From: JBMNGN01 sp050949865
GTDB lineage: Bacteria > Bacillota > Syntrophomonadia > Syntrophomonadales > Syntrophomonadaceae
DNA length: 64,000 nucleotides
Direction: 5' to 3'
Assembly: GCA_050949865.1 (NCBI GenBank)
Contig: JBMNGN010000001.1
Location: 62,001 to 126,000, forward strand
The notes under the pieces are model-generated. The model saw nothing but the letters and a program-made list of their open reading frames with translations. It was not told the DNA's origin and did no database searches. Position 1 is the first letter of the stretch, and the number at the start of each line of letters is the position of its first letter. Made by a program: the position numbers and the translations under genes. Of this stretch, positions 54,632-64,000 are shown piece by piece.

Positions 54632-56191
54632 TTATCCTCCATTATTCGTTCCCTTTGTATCTTGTCTTTTTGTGTTAACCATACCCGGCTCTACCGGCCT
54701 ATACGTGCTCATTGACCAGGGGCGACGCAGTATTATGTCAGTCAACTGGCTTAAATTAAAAGGCGATACTGGTTTCAAATATGGCTGTCCCATGTTTTCT
54801 ATAGACGCCATCCTGATTATAATTATTAAAAAGGCCATGATTATTCCTGGTACGCCTAGGCAACCAGCGGCTATCAATATGCCAAAACGGGTAATGCGGA
54901 TTAAAACACTGCCATTGTAAACCGGTATAACAAATGAAGCGATACCGGTAAAGGCTACTATTACTACCATCAGGGAAGACACTAGCCCTGCCCTGACGGC
55001 TGCATCACCGATTATTAATGCTCCAACTATACTTACGGCCGGTCCTATAACTTGGGGCAGCCTTAGTCCAGCCTCACGCAGTAATTCAAAGGTCATCTCC
55101 ATCATCAGGGCTTCGATAAGTACTGGGAAAGGAACCCCTTCTCTACTGGAAGTTATAGTTAAATACAGACTGGTGGGAAGCATTTCCTGGTGATAGGAGA
55201 TTATCGCTACATAAAATGAGGGCAAGAACAGTGAAACTACCAGGGCTAAAAAGCGGAGTATCCGGTAAATTGAGGCATAAATAAAATTCTGATAATAGTC
55301 CTCGGCGGCAATTAAAAACTGGGGAAAGGACATGGGCAAGACCATAGCCATAGGTGAACCATCTACCATTAGACATACTTTCCCCTCCAGGAGCATCCCA
55401 CACACCCGATCCGGCTTTTCCGTGTATTCAACCTGGGAAAAAATTGAGTATTTCGGATTAGAAAGATATTCTTCCAAATAGCCGACATCTAATATGCTGT
55501 CGATATCTATCAACGCCAAACGGTCCTGTATCTTGCGAACGATATCGGGCGGTGCTATATCTTCTATATAGGCGATTATGACATCTGTTTTGCTTATTCT
55601 GCCTAAAACCATGGTTTCTATTTTAAACTGGTTAGTTTTCAATCTGCGCCTCAAAAGAGCAGTATTCACTCGCAGGGTTTCTGTAAAACCTTCCTTGGGT
55701 CCGTGAATAATGCTTTCATTGTCAGGGGTTTCAATAGCCCGGGTTTGCCAGGCTCGGGTTCCGGCTGCAAATCCCTGGTCGTAACCATCGACGAGGATTA
55801 TGGCATCGCCCGAATTCATGTGGTGGCTTATCTCTTCAAACCTGCTTACCAGTTTTAACTGGGACAAGGTCAAAATGTTTTCTTGGATTAACTCTAGGAG
55901 GTTTCCTTTTTCGCTCAGTGACGGATCCCTGAGCATATTGACCTCCATTAAAAGGGTTTTCATTATATGGTTTTCTATTTCGTTTCTATCGGCCAGGCCA
56001 TCAAAATAAAGCAGCACGCATTTAGCCGGCGAGGGCATATTAAGAGTAAATTCCCGGATTACTGCATCAGAACACTTATTAAGCAGTAGTTCCAAGTGTT
56101 CGATGTTCTCCTTTATGTCCCGGGATAATGGTTGATCGATCCTGCTGTTTGACCGAGTCTGATTATTGGTTTTCTTGTTTAAATAGCGCAT
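54632..56191 (-). CDS. gerAA: GerAA-family spore germination protein
   Basis: The large receptor subunit, 519 residues. The N-terminal soluble domain includes SRFEEISHHMNSGDAIILVDG, and the family hallmark PKEGFTETLRVNTALLRRRL is present. The hydrophobic half follows with FLPSFYVAIISYHQEMLPTSL and ALMMEMTFELLREAGLRLP, both strongly conserved. It is first in the operon gerAA-gerAC-small ORF-gerAB. A sporulation promoter is expected upstream but was not clear to me. Confidence 0.93.
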   Translation of the reverse strand: MRYLNKKTNNQTRSNSRIDQPLSRDIKENIEHLELLLNKCSDAVIREFTLNMPSPAKCVLLYFDGLADRNEIENHIMKTLLMEVNMLRDPSLSEKGNLLELIQENILTLSQLKLVSRFEEISHHMNSGDAIILVDGYDQGFAAGTRAWQTRAIETPDNESIIHGPKEGFTETLRVNTALLRRRLKTNQFKIETMVLGRISKTDVIIAYIEDIAPPDIVRKIQDRLALIDIDSILDVGYLEEYLSNPKYSIFSQVEYTEKPDRVCGMLLEGKVCLMVDGSPMAMVLPMSFPQFLIAAEDYYQNFIYASIYRILRFLALVVSLFLPSFYVAIISYHQEMLPTSLYLTITSSREGVPFPVLIEALMMEMTFELLREAGLRLPQVIGPAVSIVGALIIGDAAVRAGLVSSLMVVIVAFTGIASFVIPVYNGSVLIRITRFGILIAAGCLGVPGIIMAFLIIIIRMASIENMGQPYLKPVSPFNLSQLTDIILRRPWSMSTYRPVEPGMVNTKRQDTKGTNNGG

Positions 56192-56471
56192 ATATCTTCC
56201 CCCAATATTATACCTGTCTGGATAATATAAATTAGTTTTCCATTTACTCGAACAATTATGCAGTAAAGGAAGAGGCGGGAATTTTGATATTATTCTTTGC
56301 TGCTTCTCTTTCCATTGCTATCCGGGAATAAAATTAAGAACAGTGCATAAGCTATTGGGTGAATTTCAGGGTTATAGAATTTAAGATCAGTAATTATTAC
56401 TCAACTTAAGGCAACGGAATCGTGATGTAGAGGCCGGCCTTGCTTTATTATTATCAAGGAGGAATAAATAT

Positions 56472-57476
56472 ATGAATACGGACCAAAATGAGCATTATGA
56501 ACTGGCGACCTTCGCTGGGGGCTGTTTCTGGTGCATGGTACCCCCATTTACCGGCCTTGATGGAGTGCTAAGGGTTATTTCCGGTTATACGGGAGGCCAT
56601 ACTGAAAACCCCAGTTATAAAGATGTATGTTCGGGAAAAACCGGCCACTACGAAGCAGTCCAGATTACCTTTGACCCAGAAAAGATTACCTATAAAGAAC
56701 TATTGGATATCTTTTGGCGCAATATTGATCCCACCGATCCGGGAGGCCAGTTTTATGATCGTGGCCGTTCCTATTGTACTGCAGTCTTCTACCACAACGA
56801 AAACCAGCGCCAGGAAGCAGAAAGGTCGAAAAAAGCCCTGGATGCCAGCGGGCGGTTCTTAAAACCGGTTCAAACGGCTATAATCCCCGCCGTCCCATTC
56901 TACCCTGCCGAAGATTACCATCAGGACTACTACCTCAAGAACCCCGTGCATTATAAGCATTACCGGTACGGCTCGGGCAGAGATGCCTTTATCCGCAAAC
57001 ACTGGGGCGATTTACCGGCATCAGCCCAGGATAATAACCGGCATAAGCTAAAGAATCGTCTTACCCCATTGCAGTATAATGTTACTCAAAACAATGCTAC
57101 CGAAACCCCGTTTAAGAATGAATACTGGAATAATAAAGAAGAAGGTATCTATGTAGATATTGTGTCCGGTGAGCCTCTTTTCAGTTCAACGGATAAATAT
57201 GATTCGGGGTCTGGCTGGCCCAGTTTTACTCGTCCCATTGAAAAGGAAAATATTATTGAAAAGCCAGATTACAGTCACGGTATGTACCGGACGGAGGTTC
57301 GCAGCCGGGAGGCTGATTCCCATTTAGGTCATGTTTTCCCCGATGGTCCTCAACCTACCGGACAGCGCTACTGTATAAATTCTGCCGCCCTGCGTTTTAT
57401 TCCCCGTGATAGGCTGGAGGAAGAAGGTTACGGTAAATACCTTGAGCTTTTTCAAGCCCCTAAAGAAAAAGGTTAA
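56472..57476 (+). CDS. msrAB: Bifunctional peptide methionine sulfoxide reductase MsrA/MsrB
   Basis: Reduces both epimers of methionine sulfoxide. The N-terminal MsrA domain has FAGGCFWCM with catalytic Cys18, and HQDYYLKNP. From about residue 190 the MsrB domain follows, with YDSGSGWPSF, HLGHVFPDGP, GQRYCINSAALRF (catalytic Cys). The zinc cysteines typical of many MsrB proteins are absent, as in related fused forms. The ATG is preceded by AAGGAGG nine bases upstream. Confidence 0.95.
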   Translation: MNTDQNEHYELATFAGGCFWCMVPPFTGLDGVLRVISGYTGGHTENPSYKDVCSGKTGHYEAVQITFDPEKITYKELLDIFWRNIDPTDPGGQFYDRGRSYCTAVFYHNENQRQEAERSKKALDASGRFLKPVQTAIIPAVPFYPAEDYHQDYYLKNPVHYKHYRYGSGRDAFIRKHWGDLPASAQDNNRHKLKNRLTPLQYNVTQNNATETPFKNEYWNNKEEGIYVDIVSGEPLFSSTDKYDSGSGWPSFTRPIEKENIIEKPDYSHGMYRTEVRSREADSHLGHVFPDGPQPTGQRYCINSAALRFIPRDRLEEEGYGKYLELFQAPKEKG

Positions 57477-57595
57477 TTTATTTTAAGAGCAGATAAGAAT
57501 ATGGATAGCTTTGAATTAATCAATTATAAAATGGTATAATTAGGGGCATAAATGGGGTGGAAAATGGATAACCAAGCATTATTAGGGGAAAAATT

Positions 57596-58891
57596 ATGGT
57601 TTCTACCTTTCTTTTTTTATTAGTTTTAATAATATTAAACGCCTTTTTTGCTGCATCAGAGATTGCACTAGTCTCGCTCAACGAAGCGAAAATCAAATCG
57701 CTGGACAAAAAAGGTAACAAGAAAGCTAAACTGGTAAGCCGTTTGCTTAATGATCCGAGCAGATTTCTGGCAACTATTCAAATCGGCGTAACCCTAGCAG
57801 GTTTTTTGGCCAGTGCTTTTGCATCACAGACCTTTGCCGATAGTTTGGTTCATCTCCTAAAGTTGACCGGTGTTCCATTACCAGAGATCTGGCTCAAAAG
57901 CTTTTCAGTGGTTTTAATAACCATGATACTGGCTTATTTTACCCTGGTTCTGGGAGAACTGGTACCTAAAAGAGTGGCTATGAAAAAAGCAGAACCTATT
58001 GCCTTTCTTGCCGCAAGACCACTTAATGCTTTATCTGCTCTTGCTTACCCCTTTGTTACTTTGCTATCCAAATCCACCAATCTATTATTGCTTTTTCTAG
58101 GATTAGACCCAAATAAAGAAGATAACCAGATTACAGAGGAAGAAATACGTATGATGTTGGATATCGGTGAGGAAAAAGGAGCTATTCATAAAACTGAAAA
58201 ACAGATGATCAACAATGTCTTCGAATTTAACAACAAAACAGTAGGCCATATCATGACCCATCGTACGGACATAGCCGCTTTACCAATCGAGGCTACCCTT
58301 AATCAGGTGGTGCTGTTTGTAGATAAAGAGAAATTCTCCCGTATTCCTGTGTATCAAGATACCCTCGATAATATCGTTGGTATTTTGTATGCCAAAGACC
58401 TTTTCCGTTTTTTGTCAAATAACAGTGACCAGCAATTTTCCCTTGGCCGTATAATTAGGCAGCCGTATTTTGTACCTGATTCTAAAAGAACCGATGAGTT
58501 ATTCAGAGAATTACAGAAAAAGAAAATTCATATTGCCATCGTTATCGATGAGCATGGAGGAACGGCTGGTCTGGTCACTATAGAAGATCTGTTGGAAGAA
58601 ATTGTGGGAAATATATTTGACGAATATGATGAAGAGGAAAGAGATTTTAACCAACTGGACGAAAATACATTCTTAATTAGAGGTTCAGCCAGTTTAAGTT
58701 TGGTTCAAGATTACTTAAATATTAGGCTCCCTATTGAGGAATATGAAACCCTAAGTGGTTTTCTAATCGGCCAACTAGGCAGAATTCCAAAAAAAGACGA
58801 TAGACCACTTATTGAATATAATGACTTGGTTTTTAAGATTGAAGCGGTTGATGATAAAAGAATTTCCATGGTAAAGGTGGGCAAGGCGTAA
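57596..58891 (+). CDS. CNNM/CorC-type transporter with CBS domains
   Basis: A hemolysin-C-like membrane protein of 431 residues. The N-terminal DUF21 domain has four helices, including FFAASEIALVSLNEAKI and LVLGELVPKRVAMKKAE. Two CBS domains follow (FSRIPVYQDTLDNIVGILYAKDL and VIDEHGGTAGLVTIEDLLEEIVGNI segments). The CorC_HlyC domain is at the end. The family is linked to magnesium or other divalent-cation efflux. GGGG stands near the ATG; no strong AGGAGG. Confidence 0.9.
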   Translation: MVSTFLFLLVLIILNAFFAASEIALVSLNEAKIKSLDKKGNKKAKLVSRLLNDPSRFLATIQIGVTLAGFLASAFASQTFADSLVHLLKLTGVPLPEIWLKSFSVVLITMILAYFTLVLGELVPKRVAMKKAEPIAFLAARPLNALSALAYPFVTLLSKSTNLLLLFLGLDPNKEDNQITEEEIRMMLDIGEEKGAIHKTEKQMINNVFEFNNKTVGHIMTHRTDIAALPIEATLNQVVLFVDKEKFSRIPVYQDTLDNIVGILYAKDLFRFLSNNSDQQFSLGRIIRQPYFVPDSKRTDELFRELQKKKIHIAIVIDEHGGTAGLVTIEDLLEEIVGNIFDEYDEEERDFNQLDENTFLIRGSASLSLVQDYLNIRLPIEEYETLSGFLIGQLGRIPKKDDRPLIEYNDLVFKIEAVDDKRISMVKVGKA

Positions 58892-58930
58892 AATGCCCTG
58901 GCTTAATAAAGCTTCGGTCTTATTACGCCT
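58884..58930. terminator. Hairpin between convergent corC-type gene and cphA
   Basis: AGGCGTAA (58884-58891) and TTACGCCT (58923-58930) form an 8-bp outer stem, with a weaker inner hairpin around TTCG. Both gene ends are inside or adjoin it. No U-tract, so low confidence. Confidence 0.35.
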
Positions 58931-61600
58931 CTAATGCATAGCCTCAACATTATAATACTGGCCTGTAGCTGGAATTGCCACCTTCTCAAGAGAAAGCAAA
59001 GGTACCGATGCGTATTTTTGCACTACTTCCAGGGCTTTTTCAAAGTTTTCGTAAAACATTACAATCAAATCTCCAGGGAGAGCATTTCTAATCGCCAGAC
59101 TTAAAGCTTCAGTTTCTGATAAAATTATTTTAATGTTATCTTCCCTGGCTCCGCCCCCTAACGCTCCCTTATAAAGGAGATCAGCAATTTCACCAGGGCT
59201 TCTGCCTCTTAAATCTTCATCTTCTTTAATATATAGACTGTTAAATGCCTGGCCGGCAATCTTTCCAATCCCATAGACCGAACTATTCATGCGGTCTCCC
59301 GGAACCCCAATAACACCTACCAGCCGGGAAGCCTGCAAATTATTGATAAATTGGATTACCGATTCATATCCCTTTATATTGTGGGCGTAGTCGAGAAGAA
59401 CTTGAAATTCACCCATATCGAATAGATTAAATCGCCCAGGATTAGCAAATGTATCAGGTTTAAACGAGGTTAGCCCCATTCTGATAGCCTGCTCCGGTAT
59501 ATTTAAGCCTGCCAGAGCCCCAACTGCCGCCAGTGAGTTTTCAATATTGCAGGCAATGCGGCCATTATAAGTTATAGGTATACTGCTTACCCTGACAATA
59601 GGGATCCTTTTATTGTTCCGGTAGACTATCACCTGGCCGTTTTCAACCACTACCGCCATTTTACCCTGATCAATATGGCGTTCAATTATCTGGTTTCCCG
59701 TTTGCCGGGAAAAATAGATTAGATTGCACCTTACCCTATCGGCCAGGTATCCCGACATGCGGTCATCGGCATTTAATACCGCATATCCTTGAGGTTTAAC
59801 CGCTTCAACTACCAGGGCTTTGACAAAAGCTAGATCTTCTAAAGTGTTAATTCCATCCAATCCTAAATGATCCTCGCTGATGTTAGTGATCACTCCTATA
59901 TCTGCCAGATCATATCCTAATCCTTTGCGAATAATACCACCCCTAGCAGTTTCCAGTACAGCGGCCTCTACATCCTTATTATAAAGAACGGCCTGAGCAC
60001 TTGCGGGACCCGTATGGTCACCCCCGGCAACACACTCCCTCCCGATGTAAGTTCCACTGGAACAGGCCATGCCAACTTTTTTGCCGCTGATAGATAAAGT
60101 ATGGTGGACTATTCTGGTTACCGTCGTTTTGCCGTTAGTACCGGTTATAGAAATAACCGGAATGGAAACCGGGGTTCCCTGAGGATACATATATTCTAAA
60201 ATATCTGCTGCCACATTTCTCGCCTGACCCTGGGTTGGAAAAAGGTGCATTCTCAAACCGGGAGCAGCATTGACTTCAATAACGGCCCCATTTTTGGAGG
60301 TCAGGGGCTTTGAAATATCATCCACAACTATATCGATACCGGCAATCTCCAGCCCAATTGCTCTAGCAGCCCTAACTGCCAGCATCTTGTTAACCGGATG
60401 AACCTCTTTTGTGCAATCCCTGGCACTACCGCCGGTGCTGAGGTTTCCATTTTCCCTGAGATAAACGATTTCACCTGCTCCAGGGATATACTCTTCATCC
60501 AGGCCTGAATCACTTAGAAGCCTTAAGGCCACCGAATCCAGTTTTATATTAGTCAACGGCTTTTCATGGCCTTCCCCCCGGTTAGGATTTCTGTTTTCGG
60601 ATATAACCAGCTCTTCGATTGAATGTAAACCATCTCCAACCACATAAGGAGGTTTCCTTTCTGCTACCGCACTTACTTTATCTCCTACTACCAAAAACCG
60701 GTAGTCTTTTCCCTGGATACACTTTTCCACCATGACTTGTTCAGCATATTCCTTAGCTAGATTGTAGGCTTCTAATAAACATCTTTTATTACGAATATTA
60801 GTGGTAACCCCTTTACCCTGATTTCCGTCAAAAGGTTTGATAGCTACCGGATAGCCTAACTCTTCAGCTGCTTTTATGGCCTCATTTTGGGAGTAAACAG
60901 CATATCCTTCAGGGGTAGGGATATTGTGCTGCTTTAAAACTTTTTTCGTCAATTCTTTATCTTTAGCCATCTCCACCGCAATGCAGCTGGTAGTGTCCAA
61001 TAAAGAGGCTTCAATAAAACGTAGGTGTCTTCCATAGCCAAGTTGCAATAGGCTGTTTTCACCTACCCTGGTGACCGGTATATTGCGCCTCCGGGCTTCG
61101 TTCCATATGGCCTGGGTACTGGGTCCCAAACCTGTTTTTGCAGCAGTCGTACGCAATTCATGTAGAATTTCCTCAATCGGTACGTCTTCCCGGCGGGCCA
61201 ATGCTGATACTATTTCTACCGCAGCCCGGCCGCAGTCCATACCGCACTGTTCATTAATATATTCATATACCAGGCAGTACTTGGAAGGTTCCTCAAAAGT
61301 CCTGGTCTTGCCGTAATAAACATCGTAACCAGCTATGCATTGCAGTTCAAGAGCCAGGTGTTCAATAACATGGGAGGGCAGGGTGCCCTCCTGTAATCTC
61401 TGGACAAATCCCCCTTCATGACCGATACAGCAATAATGGGAATTTAGGCCGGGAAACCATTGCAGCAAATGTTCATTAAAGCCTTCTATTTCTGCGGTTA
61501 ACACATTGGCCAGGCTGCCCAGTTCTAAAATCATTCTTATAACCGGCTTATGGCTGAATATATTTCTGCCCTTGTAACTCCACATCTCCAATATTTCCAC
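58931..61600 (-). CDS. cphA: Cyanophycin synthetase
   Basis: Polymerises Asp and Arg into cyanophycin, a nitrogen store, using ATP. The 889 residues contain an N-terminal domain (res ~1-180), an ATP-grasp domain with GYPVAIKPFDGNQGKGV and VIEVNAAPGLRMH, and a C-terminal Mur-ligase domain with ITGTNGKTT and DYAHNIKGYE. GTG start with GGAGG nine bases upstream. It is 27 bases after cphB, in one operon. All visible ATP-binding motifs are intact, so the enzyme should be functional. Confidence 0.95.
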   Translation of the reverse strand: MEILEMWSYKGRNIFSHKPVIRMILELGSLANVLTAEIEGFNEHLLQWFPGLNSHYCCIGHEGGFVQRLQEGTLPSHVIEHLALELQCIAGYDVYYGKTRTFEEPSKYCLVYEYINEQCGMDCGRAAVEIVSALARREDVPIEEILHELRTTAAKTGLGPSTQAIWNEARRRNIPVTRVGENSLLQLGYGRHLRFIEASLLDTTSCIAVEMAKDKELTKKVLKQHNIPTPEGYAVYSQNEAIKAAEELGYPVAIKPFDGNQGKGVTTNIRNKRCLLEAYNLAKEYAEQVMVEKCIQGKDYRFLVVGDKVSAVAERKPPYVVGDGLHSIEELVISENRNPNRGEGHEKPLTNIKLDSVALRLLSDSGLDEEYIPGAGEIVYLRENGNLSTGGSARDCTKEVHPVNKMLAVRAARAIGLEIAGIDIVVDDISKPLTSKNGAVIEVNAAPGLRMHLFPTQGQARNVAADILEYMYPQGTPVSIPVISITGTNGKTTVTRIVHHTLSISGKKVGMACSSGTYIGRECVAGGDHTGPASAQAVLYNKDVEAAVLETARGGIIRKGLGYDLADIGVITNISEDHLGLDGINTLEDLAFVKALVVEAVKPQGYAVLNADDRMSGYLADRVRCNLIYFSRQTGNQIIERHIDQGKMAVVVENGQVIVYRNNKRIPIVRVSSIPITYNGRIACNIENSLAAVGALAGLNIPEQAIRMGLTSFKPDTFANPGRFNLFDMGEFQVLLDYAHNIKGYESVIQFINNLQASRLVGVIGVPGDRMNSSVYGIGKIAGQAFNSLYIKEDEDLRGRSPGEIADLLYKGALGGGAREDNIKIILSETEALSLAIRNALPGDLIVMFYENFEKALEVVQKYASVPLLSLEKVAIPATGQYYNVEAMH

Positions 61601-61627
61601 AGTAAAAAGCCTCCATAGTAAATAAAA

Positions 61628-62434
61628 TTAGTGTAGTCTTAAAACCTCCCGGTTTTTTAAATCAAAACCGTATCCACGGGACAAAACGTGCAGCGTGGCA
61701 TCGGCAATACATAAAATCTCATCAGGTTTAGATTCAGATACATTGGTGCTCTTAATTGCTCTTCCATCAATAACTGTAACTGCATTATTACCAAGGACTT
61801 CAAAATAATCATCGGGATAAACCCGAATAGCAGTATCTTCATCGATGCCAATACCTAAAATTCCTGGGTTTTCGGCTACCCCACACAATAAACGCCCTAA
61901 TCTTCCTCTTTGATCAAAATGCTGATCAATAATTACCCCTTCTACCAGGCTTAAACCGGGCGCCATTTTCAAGGTGCATTTTCTAGCCGCATCATTACTG
62001 TTCCCCTCAACAATCATAGTGCTGCTCATAACTGAGGCCCCCGCACTGGTCCCAATTACTGCAGTTCCAGCATGATAAGAACGCTGCAGGGCGTCAAAAG
62101 CTTTAGTTCCGCCGAGGATACTGGTAATTCTGAGCTGATCACCCCCAGTGAAAAAGAATCCGGTAGCATCTTCAATTCTACGTACCATATCTTGCGCATT
62201 CGCTTCATCCCGGGTATTGATATTTAAGATATCAACCTCACGAGCTCCTAAGCGTAAAAAAACCTCCCGATAGTCTTCTCCCACCTCTTCGGGATACTCG
62301 GTAGCGGTAGTCAAAATACCGATTCTAGCATCCCTGCCCCCCATAACCTCCACTACTTCTTCGAGAATCCTACTTTCTCCATATTTATCTTCAGCACCAC
62401 CAATAATAACCAAATTTCCTTTTCTGTTTGCCAT
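61628..62434 (-). CDS. cphB: Cyanophycinase
   Basis: A serine exopeptidase (S51-like) that releases beta-Asp-Arg from cyanophycin. The 268 residues include GGAEDKYGES, FFTGGDQLRI, and the nucleophile serine in IGTSAGASVMSSTM. The ATG has AAGGAGG five bases upstream. It stands between iadA and cphA with short gaps, a tight cyanophycin synthesis and breakdown operon. Confidence 0.95.
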   Translation of the reverse strand: MANRKGNLVIIGGAEDKYGESRILEEVVEVMGGRDARIGILTTATEYPEEVGEDYREVFLRLGAREVDILNINTRDEANAQDMVRRIEDATGFFFTGGDQLRITSILGGTKAFDALQRSYHAGTAVIGTSAGASVMSSTMIVEGNSNDAARKCTLKMAPGLSLVEGVIIDQHFDQRGRLGRLLCGVAENPGILGIGIDEDTAIRVYPDDYFEVLGNNAVTVIDGRAIKSTNVSESKPDEILCIADATLHVLSRGYGFDLKNREVLRLH

Positions 62435-62460
62435 TTTATCCTCCTTATTTCTGTTCGTAT

Positions 62461-63606
62461 TTACTTTTCATATCTCCCTTTTTTTATTGGGTTTTGATTT
62501 TCCACCACCATTTGCCCTTTGGCCATTAAGCGAAATATGCTTAAATCGTTCTCCTGCAATACGAGAATGTCAGCATCACTACCTGGAGCAAGAATGCCTT
62601 TTTGAGGGTATATTTTCAGTATCTTAGCCGGATTAATAGTCACGGTCTTAATTACAGCTGATAAATCCAGGTGGTTTTCCACTACACAGGCTTTAATATC
62701 CTGAAACAACTGTTCAATATTATTTACCCCCGAATCAGCGGGTGTTTTTGCCGGAGCGCTGCCCTGGGCATCTGAGGATACGGTGACCCTGCTAATATCG
62801 TGTCCTTCATCCAGAAGAATTTTCAAGGATTCCATCACACTGTAACCGGCAGTTTCACCTGCGGTTAAATCTATATTTCCCCCTCTTTGCAATAGCTTTA
62901 TGCCCTGGGAGAATATCCCGGGATGGCGGTTAATATGAGTGGGGACAAACATTTCTACCGGAAAATCAGATTCATCTATCAACCGGAATAAAGGTTCCAA
63001 TCCTTCCTTGCCGTCCCCGACATGTAAATGAAGAATCCCTGCCTTGTCTCCCAGCATACCGCCTCCATAGGCCTCTGAAGCCAAAACCCGTAAATCCTGC
63101 AGTGAGGGGTGAAATGACCGGCAATCAGATATAGCTATTTCCCCTACTCCAATTACCTTGTCCAGAAGCACAATATCGGTTAGTACCCTTCCGGTCAAAG
63201 TCTCAGTTGGACTGCCATAACTTCCCGTGTAAATGTAAGCAGTAATACCTTCGGCTTCTAACCCCCGGGCTTTAGCTAACAGACCGGCAATACTGCGAGA
63301 AATACTATCAAAGCCCAGTACACCAACAATAGTAGTTACCCCAGCTTTGATTACCTGGCTGAACATAAGCTCGGGTATTCTGCTTATAGGTCCTTGCTCT
63401 CCTCCCCCACCGGTGATATGGGCATGCTGGTCGATAAATCCTGGGCAAATTATGCACCCGGTACAATCAATTACCTGTACATCCCACAGGTTTTCGGGGC
63501 TAATCTCTTCCCTGATAGCACAGATCTTGTCACAGACCACCAGGATATCTTTAATTCCTATGTCATCCGGCGTCAAGCAGCGTCCATTCTTAAAAAGCTT
63601 GAACAA
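62461..63606 (-). CDS. iadA: Isoaspartyl dipeptidase
   Basis: A zinc amidohydrolase that splits beta-aspartyl dipeptides. The metal site IDQHAHITGGGG is N-terminal; LHLHVGDG and PTHINRHP give further His ligands, and SSDAQGS the catalytic Asp. At 381 residues it is full length. With cphB it would complete the degradation of cyanophycin to Asp and Arg. The TTG start at 63606 is about 13 bases after GGGAAGG, so the exact start is uncertain. It is first in the operon. Confidence 0.92.
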   Translation of the reverse strand: MFKLFKNGRCLTPDDIGIKDILVVCDKICAIREEISPENLWDVQVIDCTGCIICPGFIDQHAHITGGGGEQGPISRIPELMFSQVIKAGVTTIVGVLGFDSISRSIAGLLAKARGLEAEGITAYIYTGSYGSPTETLTGRVLTDIVLLDKVIGVGEIAISDCRSFHPSLQDLRVLASEAYGGGMLGDKAGILHLHVGDGKEGLEPLFRLIDESDFPVEMFVPTHINRHPGIFSQGIKLLQRGGNIDLTAGETAGYSVMESLKILLDEGHDISRVTVSSDAQGSAPAKTPADSGVNNIEQLFQDIKACVVENHLDLSAVIKTVTINPAKILKIYPQKGILAPGSDADILVLQENDLSIFRLMAKGQMVVENQNPIKKGRYEK

Positions 63607-63744
63607 TCATTGCACTTACCTTCCCATTTTTATATATAGTTTAATAATACCCAGCGAAAATATTTTGATTCTTGAGAAACAGTGCAAAAAGATGCTCACC
63701 TCACCAGGTTTTGCCTTCATAGTCATACTACCCCGCCATGATAT

Positions 63745-63785
63745 AAAAACTCTGTGAAGAAACCATATTTTTTCACAGAGTTTTT
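63745..63785. terminator. Intrinsic terminator in the divergent iadA/AIM24 gap
   Basis: AAAAACTCTGTGAA (63745-63758) is the exact reverse complement of TTCACAGAGTTTTT (63772-63785), giving a 14-bp stem with A/T-rich ends on both strands. It lies between the starts of two divergent genes, so it does not follow any annotated gene. Confidence 0.75.
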
Positions 63786-63907
63786 AAAATTGCAGGTTGG
63801 CTTTTTTCCATATCCATATCAGATAATAATTTATATTTGAATATAAAACATAAGAAGATGCTCACTGCCATTGTGATAAAATTAAAAAAAGCATGGGAGG
63901 TATTATG

Positions 63908-64000
63908 ATGGCTGATATAATCGACTATAAAATCTTCGGCGATGATATGCAAATCGTAGAAATTGAACTTGACCCTGGTGAAGGAGTTCGTGCGGAAGCC
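63908..64000 (+). CDS. AIM24/TIGR00266 family protein, start only
   Basis: Only 31 codons are inside the window. DIIDYKIFGDDMQIVEIEL followed by DPGEGVRAEA matches the N-terminus of AIM24-family proteins (TIGR00266), which are beta-rich, of unknown function. GGGAGG is seven bases before the ATG at 63908; an in-frame ATG at 63905 is too close. Confidence 0.8.
   Translation, partial: MADIIDYKIFGDDMQIVEIELDPGEGVRAEA

Noticed and set aside
63347..63757. 136-codon plus-strand frame opposite iadA
   Set aside because: It is an antisense shadow of iadA with low-complexity composition and no start signal.
1..64000. CRISPR array or intact insertion sequence
   Set aside because: No regularly spaced repeats of 25-40 bases and no intact transposase were seen in the window.

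Overview
The window looks like chromosomal DNA from an endospore-forming, Gram-positive anaerobe of class Clostridia. The evidence is a gerA-type germination operon, spoIIP, AddAB instead of RecBCD, strong AGGAGG-type ribosome binding sites, many TTG and GTG starts, intrinsic terminators with U-tracts and a class I TPP riboswitch. A complete cyanophycin gene set, an EFR1-type ferredoxin and a glutaconate-type CoA-transferase remnant fit a fermenting or syntrophic lineage such as Syntrophomonadaceae. That family assignment is inference.

Layout. 1-6.2 kb: UPF0182 membrane protein (cut by the window edge), a small unknown gene, D-Ala-D-Ala ligase, tRNA-Trp, an RtcB-type RNA ligase and a decayed ISLre2 transposase end. 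6.3-10.4 kb: a tight four-gene cassette of a membrane-anchored dCTP-deaminase-like protein without its catalytic residues, a COG2509 FAD oxidoreductase, an AAG-type DNA glycosylase and a YfbR-like HD deoxynucleotidase. 10.8-25.2 kb: a GH18 glycosidase, a YcdB/SLH surface protein, a Ca2+-type P-ATPase with a radical SAM gene, a chemoreceptor, a Cys-rich repeat protein, an MscS channel and an EF-G paralogue. 25.3-34.1 kb: SurE, signal peptidase I, a YpmA-like protein and AddAB. 34.3-43.5 kb: small membrane proteins, YdcZ and ZIP transporters, a DinG-like helicase, a DUF3343 protein, SAH hydrolase, SpoIIP and an EFR1 ferredoxin. 43.6-45.3 kb: tRNA-Arg followed by a VapBC pair and a broken CoA-transferase gene. 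45.3-48.6 kb: an MtnX-like phosphatase and a TPP-riboswitch thiD-thiM-thiE operon. 48.8-51.9 kb: small genes, an SDR oxidoreductase, a nested palindrome and tRNA-Lys. 52-56.2 kb: a gerA operon whose gerAB reading frame carries an in-frame stop. 56.4-64 kb: MsrAB, a CorC-type protein, the iadA-cphB-cphA cyanophycin operon and the start of an AIM24-family gene.

How the genes work together. thiD-thiM-thiE is a salvage route to thiamine phosphate under TPP control. iadA, cphB and cphA cover synthesis of the Asp-Arg polymer, its hydrolysis to beta-Asp-Arg dipeptides and splitting of the dipeptide. AddAB repairs double-strand breaks. The 6.3-10.4 kb cassette is the best candidate for an undescribed system: it joins a nucleotide-binding pseudoenzyme at the membrane, a deoxynucleotidase-like HD protein, a base-excision glycosylase and a redox flavoprotein in one translationally coupled unit beside a transposase remnant. 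No CRISPR array, rRNA or intact insertion sequence was seen. All homology calls are from recognition of motifs by eye; no search was run.
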